NCBI GenBank assembly: GCA_021793495.1
Contig: JAJYSQ010000038.1
Span: 1 to 8,630 of the forward strand
Source of the DNA: Actinomycetes bacterium
GTDB taxonomy: Bacteria > Actinomycetota > Actinomycetes > JAJYSQ01
Direction: 5' to 3'
Length of the DNA stretch: 8,630 bases
Made by a program: the position numbers and the translations under genes. A model generated the notes under the pieces. That model ran no database searches, was not told the origin of the DNA, and saw only the letters and a list, made by a program, of their open reading frames with translations. Position 1 is the first letter of the stretch. Each line of letters opens with the position of its first letter. Of the stretch, positions 1-5,682 are shown piece by piece.

Positions 1-1
1 C

Positions 2-268
2 TATGGCTTCTTCGAGGCCCGCACCACGTTCGGCCGCATCGGCGTGAAGGTGTGGATCTACAAGGGCGACGCGGTGACCAACCGGTTGGAGCGGGAAGCA
101 GCCGCCGGACGCCCCGGACGCCCGCCGGCTCGAGCCGCGGCCCGGCCGCCTCGGCGTGCGCCGCTGGGCGCGGCGCCGGTCGACACCGGTGCGTCGCCGG
201 GCACCGGGGACGCACCGGTCGCCGAGACGGCTTCACCTGCTGGGACCGTCGTGGGAACGGAGGGTTGA
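2..268 (+). CDS. rpsC: 30S ribosomal protein S3, C-terminal part (5' end outside window)
   Basis: S3 is a small-subunit head protein lining the mRNA entry tunnel. The frame is open from the window edge; the first residues read [20 protein letters not shown] followed by KGD, the conserved end of the S3 C-terminal domain. After KGD comes a tail of about 65 residues: first very basic and Pro/Arg/Ala-rich, then Ala/Thr/Gly/Pro-rich and weakly acidic, ending VVGTEG. Such low-complexity tails on S3 are usual in Actinobacteria, and residue identity there is poorly constrained. The gene ends in TGA three bases before rplP, whose ribosome-binding site lies inside the last rpsC codons. An 11-bp inverted repeat sits in the tail (listed separately). 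Identity is certain; the start is not in the window. Confidence 0.96.
   Translation, partial: YGFFEARTTFGRIGVKVWIYKGDAVTNRLEREAAAGRPGRPPARAAARPPRRAPLGAAPVDTGASPGTGDAPVAETASPAGTVVGTEG
185..219 (+). repeat. 11-bp perfect inverted repeat in the rpsC tail
   Basis: ACCGGTGCGTC (185-195) is followed after 13 bases by its exact reverse complement GACGCACCGGT (209-219). It lies in the low-complexity tail of rpsC, about 50 bases before the rplP start. In RNA it would form a GC-rich 11-bp stem with a 13-nt loop. There is no U-tract, so it is not a classical terminator. It could be a by-product of Pro/Thr/Gly codons in GC-rich DNA, or an mRNA structure between rpsC and rplP. Confidence 0.6.
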
Positions 269-271
269 TCG

Positions 272-691
272 ATGTTGATTCCTCGTCGGGTCAAGCATCG
301 CAAGCAGCACCACCCGGATCGCCACGGCGCAGCCAAAGGTGGCACCGAGATCGCGTTCGGGGACTTCGGGATCCAGGCGCTGGAGCTGGCCTACTTGACG
401 AACCGTCAGATCGAGTCGGCACGTATCGCCATGACCCGCCACATCCGTCGTGGCGGCAAGGTCTGGATCAATGTCTATCCTGACCGGCCGCTGACCAAGA
501 AGCCGGCAGAGACCCGCATGGGGTCGGGAAAGGGCTCGCCGGAGTGGTGGGTGGCCAACATCAAGCCCGGCCGAGTCCTGTTCGAGCTGTCCGGGGTCAG
601 CGAACCGGTCGCGCGGGAAGCCATGCGCCGGGCCATCCACAAGCTGCCCATGAAGTGTCGGGTCATCGCGCGTGAGGCAGGTGAGGTGTGA
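272..691 (+). CDS. rplP: 50S ribosomal protein L16
   Basis: L16 is a large-subunit protein that organises the A-site tRNA region near the peptidyl-transferase centre. The 139-residue product has the usual family length and start ([15 protein letters not shown]). The L16 signatures are visible: [13 protein letters not shown] at residues 59-71 and RMGSGKG at 82-88. Arg82 aligns with the arginine hydroxylated in E. coli L16; whether that happens here is unknown. The ATG at 272 is preceded by GGAGGG (259-264) at 7 bases, three bases after the rpsC stop. The TGA stop shares one base with the rpmC ATG (TGATG), which suggests translational coupling. Confidence 0.98.
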   Translation: MLIPRRVKHRKQHHPDRHGAAKGGTEIAFGDFGIQALELAYLTNRQIESARIAMTRHIRRGGKVWINVYPDRPLTKKPAETRMGSGKGSPEWWVANIKPGRVLFELSGVSEPVAREAMRRAIHKLPMKCRVIAREAGEV

Positions 692-936
692 TGGCGGTCG
701 GCAGCAAGGACCTGGCTCCGACGAACCTTCGCCAGATGGAGGACGACGAGCTCGCCTCCTCGCTGGCCAAGGCGAAGGAGGAGCTGTTCAACCTGCGCTT
801 CCAGTCGGCCACCGGTCAGCTGGAGAACCACGGCCGGCTACGGGCGGTGCGCAAGGACATGGCGCGGATCTACACGGTCCTGCGCGAGCGGGAGCTGGGG
901 ATCACCACGGTCGAGTCGTCGGAGGGTGTGGCGTGA
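691..936 (+). CDS. rpmC: 50S ribosomal protein L29
   Basis: L29 is a small helical large-subunit protein at the polypeptide tunnel exit, close to L23 and the docking site for nascent-chain factors. The 81-residue product shows the L29 core: [10 protein letters not shown] at residues 29-38, then ATGQLEN and [19 protein letters not shown], two long helices as in the family. The C-terminus carries about 15 extra residues, common in Actinobacteria. I chose ATG at 691, which overlaps the rplP stop by one base; an in-frame GTG at 688 would add one Met. The purine-rich AGGTGAGG just upstream serves as ribosome-binding site. The stop overlaps the rpsQ start by four bases (GTGA). Confidence 0.96.
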   Translation: MAVGSKDLAPTNLRQMEDDELASSLAKAKEELFNLRFQSATGQLENHGRLRAVRKDMARIYTVLRERELGITTVESSEGVA

Positions 937-1232
937 GCGAGGAGACGACGGTGGATGCCGTGGCGGTCGAGGCAGGGTCGACCCGGGGGTTCCGCAAGAC
1001 CCGCGAGGGGTACGTGGTCGGCGACAAGATGGACAAGACCGTGGTGGTACGGGTGGAGGACCGCGTCAAGCATGCGCTGTACGGCAAGGTGATGCGACGG
1101 TCGAGCAGGCTCAAGGCGCACGACGAGGCGAACGAGTGCTCCGTGGGCGACCGTGTCCTGCTGATGGAGACGCGGCCGATGTCGGCCACCAAGAGGTGGC
1201 GCGTGGTGCGCGTCATCGAGAAGGCCCAGTGA
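933..1232 (+). CDS. rpsQ: 30S ribosomal protein S17
   Basis: S17 is a primary 16S rRNA-binding protein of the OB-fold type needed early in 30S assembly. The 99-residue product has an acidic 17-residue N-terminal extension ([17 protein letters not shown]) before the core, as in many Actinobacteria. The core shows [17 protein letters not shown] (residues 26-42), [19 protein letters not shown], and the signature [13 protein letters not shown] at 72-84. The GTG start at 933 overlaps the rpmC stop by four bases and has GGAGGG (921-926) six bases upstream. This is the last gene of the classical S10 cluster. Its stop overlaps a following 22-codon ORF by GTGA. Confidence 0.97.
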   Translation: MSEETTVDAVAVEAGSTRGFRKTREGYVVGDKMDKTVVVRVEDRVKHALYGKVMRRSSRLKAHDEANECSVGDRVLLMETRPMSATKRWRVVRVIEKAQ

Positions 1233-1297
1233 GCACGCGGATCCGGTCGATGCCGGGTCGCGTGGCCGCCCGGACGACCGTGAGGAGTGCCCAGTGA
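1229..1297 (+). CDS. possible 22-residue bridging mini-ORF between rpsQ and rplN
   Basis: GTG at 1229 overlaps the rpsQ stop (GTGA, 4 bases) and the frame runs to TGA at 1295-1297, which overlaps the rplN GTG start in the same way (GTGA at 1294-1297). The product would be [20 protein letters not shown] plus AQ, basic and without recognisable motif. GAGAAGG (1218-1224) lies four bases before the start. Twenty of 22 sense codons end in G or C, consistent with coding but also expected in GC-rich DNA. It may carry ribosomes across the spacer so that rplN is translationally coupled to rpsQ, with no function in the peptide itself. No homology is claimed; it may be chance. Confidence 0.35.
   Translation: MSTRIRSMPGRVAARTTVRSAQ
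1244..1280 (+). repeat. hairpin just upstream of the rplN ribosome-binding site
   Basis: CGGTCG (1244-1249) pairs with CGACCG (1275-1280), and inside it CCGGG (1253-1257) pairs with CCCGG (1269-1273), leaving a small asymmetric internal loop and an 11-nt apical loop. The structure ends exactly one base before TGAGGAG (1281-1287), the rplN ribosome-binding site. It lies at the S10/spc boundary. It could modulate rplN initiation, be a processing site or protein-binding site, or be incidental. I see no convincing -35/-10 promoter in this spacer. Confidence 0.45.
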
Positions 1298-1662
1298 TCC
1301 AGCAGGAGTCGAGGCTGCGGGTTGCCGACAACACCGGTGCCAAGGAGCTGCTGTGCATCCGGGTGCTGGGTGGGTCCGGTCGCCGGTACGCCGGGATCGG
1401 GGACACGATCGTGGCGACCGTCAAGGATGCCATCCCCGGGGGTGCGGTGAAGAGGGGCGAGGTCGTCAAGGCCGTCGTGGTGCGCACGGTCAAGGAGCGT
1501 CGTCGGCCGGACGGGTCCTACATCCGCTTCGATGAGAACGCGGCTGTCCTGATCAAGGATGGTGGGGATCCCCGAGGGACCCGCATCTTCGGTCCGGTCG
1601 GGCGCGAGCTTCGTGAGAAGCGCTTCATGCGCATCATCTCGCTGGCACCGGAGGTGCTCTAA
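1294..1662 (+). CDS. rplN: 50S ribosomal protein L14
   Basis: L14 is a conserved large-subunit beta-barrel protein at the subunit interface, forming intersubunit bridges and binding near the GTPase-factor site. The 122-residue length is exactly that usual for the family. The start [20 protein letters not shown] is typical, and the signature spans residues 60-87 ([28 protein letters not shown]). The C-terminus [20 protein letters not shown] is canonical. The start is GTG with TGAGGAG (1281-1287) six bases before it; the GTG overlaps the stop of the preceding mini-ORF. It is the first gene of the classical spc cluster; rplX follows after two bases. Confidence 0.98.
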   Translation: MIQQESRLRVADNTGAKELLCIRVLGGSGRRYAGIGDTIVATVKDAIPGGAVKRGEVVKAVVVRTVKERRRPDGSYIRFDENAAVLIKDGGDPRGTRIFGPVGRELREKRFMRIISLAPEVL

Positions 1663-1664
1663 GC

Positions 1665-2036
1665 ATGCCCAACCGTACGCAGGCACGCCCCGCGAGCCGG
1701 GTGTCGAAGATGTCGGTGAAGAAGGGTGACACCGTCCTGGTGATCAGCGGGAAGGACAAGGGGCTGACTGGACGCGTCCTCACGGCCTACCCCCGCACCC
1801 AGCGGGTGCTCGTCGAAGGGGTCAACCGGATCACCAAGCACGTGAAGGTCGGCGAGACCACCCGGGGTGCCAAGACGGGTGGGATCGTCACCCAGGAGGC
1901 GCCGGTGCACGTCAGCAACGTGATGCCCGTCGTGGAGAAGGATGGTCGAAAGGTCGGCACCCGCGTGGGCTACACGATCGGCGCGGATGGGAAGAAGACG
2001 CGAGTCGCCCGCCGGACCGGGGAGGAGATCTCATGA
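1665..2036 (+). CDS. rplX: 50S ribosomal protein L24
   Basis: L24 initiates large-subunit assembly by binding the 5' part of 23S rRNA. The KOW-type core begins at about residue 17 ([20 protein letters not shown]), followed by [15 protein letters not shown] and [15 protein letters not shown], all standard. The 123-residue form starts at ATG 1665, with GGAGGTG (1650-1656) eight bases upstream and two bases after the rplN stop. This gives a basic N-terminal extension of 15 residues ([15 protein letters not shown]) compared with most family members, which begin near Met16 (ATG at 1710). Only a weak ribosome-binding site precedes 1710, so I favour 1665. The stop overlaps rplE by ATGA. Confidence 0.94.
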   Translation: MPNRTQARPASRVSKMSVKKGDTVLVISGKDKGLTGRVLTAYPRTQRVLVEGVNRITKHVKVGETTRGAKTGGIVTQEAPVHVSNVMPVVEKDGRKVGTRVGYTIGADGKKTRVARRTGEEIS

Positions 2037-2611
2037 GTGCCACGGCCATCGCTGGCGATGCCCCCGCCGTGCCACGGCTGAAAGCGCGGTACCGCGAGGA
2101 GATCATCGCGGGGCTGCGCGAGCAGTTCGACTACGCCAACGTGATGCAGGTGCCCACGGTCGTCAAGATCGTGGTGAACATGGGGGTGGGCGAAGCGGCC
2201 CGAGACTCCAAGCTCATCGAGGGCGCCGTGAAGGATCTGGCCGCTATCACCGGTCAGAAGGCCCAGGTGACGCGGGCCCGCAAGTCCATCGCTCAGTTCA
2301 AGCTGCGCGAGGGCATGCCGATCGGTGCGCACGTGACCCTGCGCGGTGACCGTATGTGGGAGTTCCTGGACCGGCTGTTGTCGCTGGCACTTCCCCGGAT
2401 CCGTGACTTCCGCGGCCTGTCGGCCCGCCAGTTCGACGGGCACGGCAACTACACGTTCGGACTCACCGAGCAGTCGATGTTCCACGAGATCGACCAGGAC
2501 CGCACCGACCGTGTGCGTGGGATGGACATCACGGTCGTGACCTCCGCATCCACCGATGACGAGGGGCGTGCGCTGTTGCGACGCCTCGGCTTCCCGTTCA
2601 AGGAGTCCTGA
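2033..2611 (+). CDS. rplE: 50S ribosomal protein L5
   Basis: L5 binds 5S rRNA in the central protuberance and contacts P-site tRNA. The 192-residue product carries a variable start of about 15 residues ([15 protein letters not shown]), then [19 protein letters not shown] and the motif [13 protein letters not shown] at residues 43-55. The signature [19 protein letters not shown] lies at 72-90; the late motifs RDFRGLS and [14 protein letters not shown] follow. The C-terminus [10 protein letters not shown] is typical. GGAGGAG (2021-2027) precedes the ATG by five bases, and the ATG overlaps the rplX stop by four bases. The stop is two bases before rpsN. Confidence 0.98.
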   Translation: MSATAIAGDAPAVPRLKARYREEIIAGLREQFDYANVMQVPTVVKIVVNMGVGEAARDSKLIEGAVKDLAAITGQKAQVTRARKSIAQFKLREGMPIGAHVTLRGDRMWEFLDRLLSLALPRIRDFRGLSARQFDGHGNYTFGLTEQSMFHEIDQDRTDRVRGMDITVVTSASTDDEGRALLRRLGFPFKES

Positions 2612-2613
2612 CC

Positions 2614-2799
2614 ATGGCCAAGACCGCACTGGTGCAGAAGGCCAACCGCACCCCCAAGTTCGCGGTGCGGGGGTACACCCGGTGCCAGCGGTGCGGACGA
2701 CCGCACGCGGTCTACCGCAAGTTCGGGCTGTGCCGCATCTGTCTGCGGGAGATGGCCCACCGGGGAGAGCTCCCCGGAGTGACCAAGAGCAGCTGGTAG
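2614..2799 (+). CDS. rpsN: 30S ribosomal protein S14, zinc-binding type
   Basis: This is the short 61-residue S14 (type Z, also called rpsZ), a small-subunit head protein. Two CxxC pairs, Cys24/Cys27 and Cys40/Cys43, form the zinc site. [20 protein letters not shown] and the end [13 protein letters not shown] are canonical. AAGGAG (2600-2605) lies eight bases before ATG. Many Actinobacteria keep a second, cysteine-free S14 elsewhere that replaces this one under zinc limitation; no such copy is in the window. Near its end, 2760-2767 and 2770-2777 are complementary 8-base arms, probably a result of the conserved RGELPG codons. Confidence 0.98.
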   Translation: MAKTALVQKANRTPKFAVRGYTRCQRCGRPHAVYRKFGLCRICLREMAHRGELPGVTKSSW

Positions 2800-2872
2800 T
2801 CCGCCCCCACGCACGTCGTAGGTCCCCACCAGCAGGTGCCGGGGAAACCGCGGCGAGGAAGGCTTCGTGCCC
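2800..2872 (+). other. rpsN-rpsH spacer with a small imperfect hairpin
   Basis: This 73-base spacer has no recognisable promoter. CACC (2826-2829), loop AGCA, GGTG (2834-2837) can pair, and flanking CCC and GGGG can extend the stem past a CC bulge. GAGGAAGG at 2855-2862 is the rpsH ribosome-binding site. The stem is weak and may be incidental. In E. coli S8 represses the spc operon by binding mRNA near rplX/rplE; I cannot show an S8-like binding helix here. Confidence 0.3.
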
Positions 2873-3280
2873 ATGACCATGACCGACCCGATCGCAGACA
2901 TGCTGACCCGTCTGCGCAACGCCAACTCGGCCTACCACGAGACCGTGTCGATGCCCCACAGCTCGATCAAGGTGCACATTGCCGAGATCCTCGCCCAGGA
3001 GGGGTACATCGCCTCGTGGCGGGTCGAGGACCCACCGGAGGGGCGTCCCGGCCGTATCCTCGTGCTGACCCTGAAGTACAGCGAGGCCCGGCAGCGTTCG
3101 ATCGCCGGGATCCGCCGGATCTCCAAGCCCGGGCTGCGGGTGTACGCGAAGTCTGGCGAGCTGCCGAAGGTGCTGGGTGGCTTGGGTGTGGCGATCATCT
3201 CCACCTCCGTGGGGGTCATGACCGGCAACCAGTGTGGTCGGCGTCACGTGGGCGGGGAAGTCCTCGCCTACGTCTGGTAA
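2873..3280 (+). CDS. rpsH: 30S ribosomal protein S8
   Basis: S8 is a primary 16S rRNA-binding protein of the central domain. With ATG at 2873 the product is 135 residues and begins [18 protein letters not shown], the typical actinobacterial start; an in-frame GTG at 2867 would add MP, and ATG at 2879 would remove two residues. GAGGAAGG (2855-2862) is ten bases before 2873 and four before 2867, so the ribosome-binding site does not settle the choice. The rRNA-binding C-terminal signature [13 protein letters not shown] is at residues 105-117, followed by the canonical end [10 protein letters not shown] Cys at 121 lies in the variable loop before GGEV. rplF follows after 21 bases. Confidence 0.96.
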   Translation: MTMTDPIADMLTRLRNANSAYHETVSMPHSSIKVHIAEILAQEGYIASWRVEDPPEGRPGRILVLTLKYSEARQRSIAGIRRISKPGLRVYAKSGELPKVLGGLGVAIISTSVGVMTGNQCGRRHVGGEVLAYVW

Positions 3281-3301
3281 CGGACGGGAAGGAGAAGGCG
3301 C

Positions 3302-3841
3302 ATGTCAAGAATTGGACGCACGCCCATCCCGGTTCCGTCCGGGGTGGACGTGACCATCGAAGGACCCGTGGTCACGGTGACCGGGCCGCGGGGGACGCTG
3401 CGGCACACGACGGTCACTCCGATCACCGTGGCTCGGGGCGAGGACGGCACCGTGGTGGTGACTCGCCCGGATGACGAGCGGGAGAGTCGTTCCCGCCACG
3501 GTCTGACGCGGACCCTGGTGGCGAACATGGTCACCGGGGTCACCGAGGGGTACTCGAAGAGCCTGGAGATCGTCGGCGTCGGGTACCGGGTGGCGGCCAA
3601 GGGGTCTGATCTGGAGTTTGCGCTCGGGTTCAGCCACCCCGTGCTGGTCCCCGCCCCGGAGGGCATCACGTTCACCGTGGAGACCCCGACTCGGTTCAGC
3701 GTCGCGGGGATCGACAAGCAACAGGTCGGTGAGATCTCCGCCAAGATCCGCAAGTTGCGCCGGCCCGACCCGTACAAGGGCAAGGGTGTCCGGTACCAGG
3801 GGGAGACGGTCCGCCGCAAGGTCGGGAAGGCTGGGAAGTAG
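3302..3841 (+). CDS. rplF: 50S ribosomal protein L6
   Basis: L6 has two related domains and sits near the sarcin-ricin loop and the L7/L12 stalk base, where elongation factors bind. The 179-residue product is of standard length. [17 protein letters not shown] starts domain 1; [10 protein letters not shown] (residues 87-96) starts domain 2; the signature PDPYKGKGV lies at 155-163. The basic C-terminus RRKVGKAGK is typical. AAGGAG (3289-3294) precedes the ATG by seven bases. The TAG stop is two bases before rplR. Confidence 0.98.
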   Translation: MSRIGRTPIPVPSGVDVTIEGPVVTVTGPRGTLRHTTVTPITVARGEDGTVVVTRPDDERESRSRHGLTRTLVANMVTGVTEGYSKSLEIVGVGYRVAAKGSDLEFALGFSHPVLVPAPEGITFTVETPTRFSVAGIDKQQVGEISAKIRKLRRPDPYKGKGVRYQGETVRRKVGKAGK

Positions 3842-3843
3842 CC

Positions 3844-4227
3844 ATGTCGTACGGAGTGAAGATCGGCAAGGGGTCCGCTGCTCGCTCGGCGGCTCGAGAC
3901 CGGCGGCACCTGCGGGTCCGCAAGAAGGTCGCGGGTACGGCGGTCCGCCCACGGTTGGTGGTGACCCGCTCGGCCCGGCACGTGCTGGCCGCGGTGGTCG
4001 ACGACACGGTCGGGCGTACTCTCGCGGTGGCGTCCACCATGGAGCCGGAGCTGCGCGGGATGACCGGGGACAAGACCGCCAAGGCGCGCCGGGTCGGAGA
4101 GGTCCTCGCCGACCGGGCCCGGACCGGGGGGGTGGGCACGGTCGTGTTCGACCGGGGTGGCTACCGCTACCACGGGCGGGTCGCGGCCCTCGCCGACGGC
4201 GCCCGGGCCGGCGGCCTCGAGTTCTAG
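3844..4227 (+). CDS. rplR: 50S ribosomal protein L18
   Basis: L18 binds 5S rRNA together with L5 in the central protuberance. The 127-residue product has a basic N-terminal RNA-binding arm (residues 9-28), then [17 protein letters not shown] (30-46) and the conserved end [22 protein letters not shown] (100-121) followed by AGGLEF. All are standard for actinobacterial L18. A GGGAAG site in the last rplF codons (about 3833-3838) precedes the ATG. A 63-base spacer follows before rpsE. Confidence 0.97.
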   Translation: MSYGVKIGKGSAARSAARDRRHLRVRKKVAGTAVRPRLVVTRSARHVLAAVVDDTVGRTLAVASTMEPELRGMTGDKTAKARRVGEVLADRARTGGVGTVVFDRGGYRYHGRVAALADGARAGGLEF

Positions 4228-4290
4228 CCCGCCCTAGCACCAGTCCTGCTTCGGCGAGAGCCGACTACTGCGAGAGAGAAGGAAGTACCG
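4228..4290 (+). other. rplR-rpsE spacer with a small GAGA-loop hairpin
   Basis: This short spacer has no ORF and no recognisable promoter. TCGGC (4251-4255), loop GAGA, GCCGA (4260-4264) form a 5-bp stem with a GNRA-type tetraloop. GAAGGAAG at 4278-4285 is the rpsE ribosome-binding site. The stem is small and could be chance. Confidence 0.35.
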
Positions 4291-4896
4291 ATGCCTGGAC
4301 CCCAGCGCCGTGGTGGCGGTGCGGCCGGCGGCGAACGCCGCGAGCGGCGTGACCGCCGCGACGGCTCGCCGGCTGCCGAGAAGACCGCCTACGTCGAGCG
4401 CGTCGTGGCCATCAACCGGGTGGCCAAGGTGGTCAAGGGTGGTCGCCGATTCAGCTTCACCGCGCTCGTCGTGGTCGGCGACGCCGACGGTACCGTCGGC
4501 GTCGGGTACGGCAAGGCGAAGGAGGTGCCGGCCGCTATCGCCAAGGGCGTGGAGGAGGCGAAGAAGAGCTTCTTCAAGGTCCCTCGTATCCAGGGAACAA
4601 TCCCGCACCCCGTCCAGGGCGAGAAGGCGGCTGGGGTGGTGATGCTCCGCCCGGCGAGCCCGGGTACCGGTGTCATCGCCGGCGGCCCCGTGCGTGCCGT
4701 CCTGGAGTGTGTCGGCATCTCCGACGTGCTCAGCAAGTCCCTGGGTTCGGACAACCCGATCAACGTGGTGCACGCCACGGTTGCGGCGCTGAAGCTGCTG
4801 GAGCGGCCCGAGTCTGTGGCTGCTCGCCGCGGGCTGGCGCTGGAAGACGTGGCCCCGGCAGCTCTGCTGCGCGCCCGAGCGGGGGCGACCCGCTGA
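4291..4896 (+). CDS. rpsE: 30S ribosomal protein S5
   Basis: S5 sits at the mRNA entry side of the small subunit and affects decoding accuracy. The 201-residue product has a 30-residue Arg/Gly/Asp-rich N-terminal extension ([20 protein letters not shown] and more), typical of Actinobacteria. The double-stranded-RNA-binding-like domain begins at [20 protein letters not shown] (residues 36-55) with signature residues continuing to KAKEVP. The C-terminal domain carries [19 protein letters not shown] and GSDNPINVV. The loop [10 protein letters not shown], where spectinomycin-resistance changes map in other bacteria, looks like the normal actinobacterial form. GAAGGAAG precedes the ATG. The TGA stop shares one base with the rpmD ATG. 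Confidence 0.98.
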   Translation: MPGPQRRGGGAAGGERRERRDRRDGSPAAEKTAYVERVVAINRVAKVVKGGRRFSFTALVVVGDADGTVGVGYGKAKEVPAAIAKGVEEAKKSFFKVPRIQGTIPHPVQGEKAAGVVMLRPASPGTGVIAGGPVRAVLECVGISDVLSKSLGSDNPINVVHATVAALKLLERPESVAARRGLALEDVAPAALLRARAGATR

Positions 4897-5081
4897 TGGG
4901 GGCCACCCTGGTGGTCCGTCAGGTCCGCTCGCTCATCGGTGGGACCCGCGGACAGCGGGACACGGTGCGCTCGCTCGGGCTCAAGCGGATCGGCCACACC
5001 GTCACTGTCGCGGACCGGCCCGAGATCCGGGGCATGATCGCGGCCGTGTCCCACCTGGTCACGATCGAGGAGACCCACTGA
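4896..5081 (+). CDS. rpmD: 50S ribosomal protein L30
   Basis: L30 is a small large-subunit protein with a ferredoxin-like fold. The 61-residue product matches the usual length of about 60. [20 protein letters not shown] (residues 5-24) and [10 protein letters not shown] (28-37) are the family core, and [13 protein letters not shown] is the typical end. The ATG at 4896 overlaps the rpsE stop by one base (TGATG). Only a weak G-rich site lies upstream, so re-initiation by ribosomes finishing rpsE is likely. rplO starts one base after the stop. Confidence 0.96.
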   Translation: MGATLVVRQVRSLIGGTRGQRDTVRSLGLKRIGHTVTVADRPEIRGMIAAVSHLVTIEETH

Positions 5082-5082
5082 C

Positions 5083-5541
5083 ATGACCCTCAAGGTCCAT
5101 CACCTGCGTCCGGCCCCGGGGGCCCGGACGGCCAAGACCCGGGTCGGGCGCGGAGAGGCGTCGAAGGGCAAGACGGCCGGTCGCGGCACGAAGGGCACCA
5201 AGGCGCGCTACCAGGTGCCGGCCACTTTCGAGGGCGGGCAGATGCCGCTTCACATGCGGTTGCCCAAGCTGCGTGGGTTCACCAACCCCTTCCGGGTGCA
5301 GTACCAGGTGGTGAACCTGGATCGGCTCGGGGAGCTGTTCCCGGCGGGAGCCACGGTCGGCGTCGCGGAGCTGGTGGCCGCTGGCGTGGTACGCAAGGCA
5401 GAGCCGGTCAAGGTGCTCGGCACCGGAGAGCTGACCGTGCCGTTGACCATCAGCGTCCACGCGTACTCCGCCAGCGCGGTCCAGAAGATCACCGCTGCCG
5501 GCGGCCGGGCCCTGGACGTGACGGGCGCTCCTCTGCCGTAG
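5083..5541 (+). CDS. rplO: 50S ribosomal protein L15
   Basis: L15 is a late-assembly large-subunit protein with a long extended N-terminal arm. The 152-residue product begins [20 protein letters not shown], followed by the Gly/Lys-rich arm [18 protein letters not shown] (21-38) and [18 protein letters not shown] (49-66), all typical. The C-terminal signature runs from about residue 109 to 141 ([20 protein letters not shown], then KITAAGG). GAGGAG (5067-5072) is ten bases before the ATG, within the rpmD end. It is the last ribosomal-protein gene of the window and is followed by a 141-base structured spacer. Confidence 0.97.
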   Translation: MTLKVHHLRPAPGARTAKTRVGRGEASKGKTAGRGTKGTKARYQVPATFEGGQMPLHMRLPKLRGFTNPFRVQYQVVNLDRLGELFPAGATVGVAELVAAGVVRKAEPVKVLGTGELTVPLTISVHAYSASAVQKITAAGGRALDVTGAPLP

Positions 5542-5565
5542 AGTGTCGCCCGATCAGCCTTCGCT

Positions 5566-5597
5566 GTCCCTGCTGTCCGCCGGCGGACAGCAGGGAC
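5566..5597 (+). terminator. perfect 32-base palindrome after rplO; possible terminator or processing hairpin
   Basis: GTCCCTGCTGTCCGCC (5566-5581) is followed directly by its exact reverse complement (5582-5597). In RNA it can fold to a 14-bp GC-rich stem with a CCGG loop. It starts 25 bases after the rplO stop. No U-tract follows (the next bases are CCCCGACCCC), so it is not a standard intrinsic terminator; U-less hairpin terminators have been proposed for Actinobacteria. Alternatives are an RNase processing or mRNA-stabilising structure that separates ribosomal-protein from secY expression, or a DNA site for a dimeric regulator. The structure is certain; its function is inferred. Confidence 0.5.
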
Positions 5598-5682
5598 CCC
5601 GACCCCAGTCGCTGGGCGCTGGCGGGTGCCCACATCCTGTGCCGGAGCGCACCGGCAGGGGCCTAGCGCCGAGGAGGTTGTC
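5598..5682 (+). promoter_or_regulatory. secY leader with hairpins next to the ribosome-binding site
   Basis: Three foldable elements are visible. CCCAG (5604-5608) pairs with CTGGG (5612-5616). TGCCGG (5640-5645) pairs with CCGGCA (5652-5657) around loop AGCGCA, extendable past a mismatch by CCT/GGG to 5636-5661. GGCGCT (5615-5620) can pair with AGCGCC (5665-5670), enclosing the second hairpin and competing with the first. The paired block ends directly before GAGGAGG (5671-5677), the secY ribosome-binding site. I see no convincing -35/-10 promoter. Regulation of secY through this leader is inference only. Confidence 0.35.

Noticed and set aside
2760..2777. Complementary 8-base arms near the end of rpsN as a terminator
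   Set aside because: The loop would be only two to four bases, there is no U-tract, and the bases follow from the conserved RGELPG codons.
1970..3247. Antisense open frame of 425 codons opposite rplE-rpsN-rpsH
   Set aside because: It lies opposite well-identified ribosomal genes; long antisense frames are expected with G/C-ending codons, and its translation is low-complexity without known motifs.
3268..4240. Two antisense open frames of about 300 codons opposite rplF and rplR
   Set aside because: Shadows of GC-rich coding sequence; Pro/Arg-rich composition and no recognisable domain.
5626..5682. Upstream in-frame extension of SecY by 19 residues
   Set aside because: No ribosome-binding site before GTG 5626 and the residues are not SecY-like, whereas GTG 5683 has GAGGAGG at five bases and gives a normal N-terminus.
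5598..5682. Promoter for secY
   Set aside because: Possible -10-like CATCCT (5633-5638) and TAGCGC (5664-5669) lack any matching -35 element; not supportable by eye.
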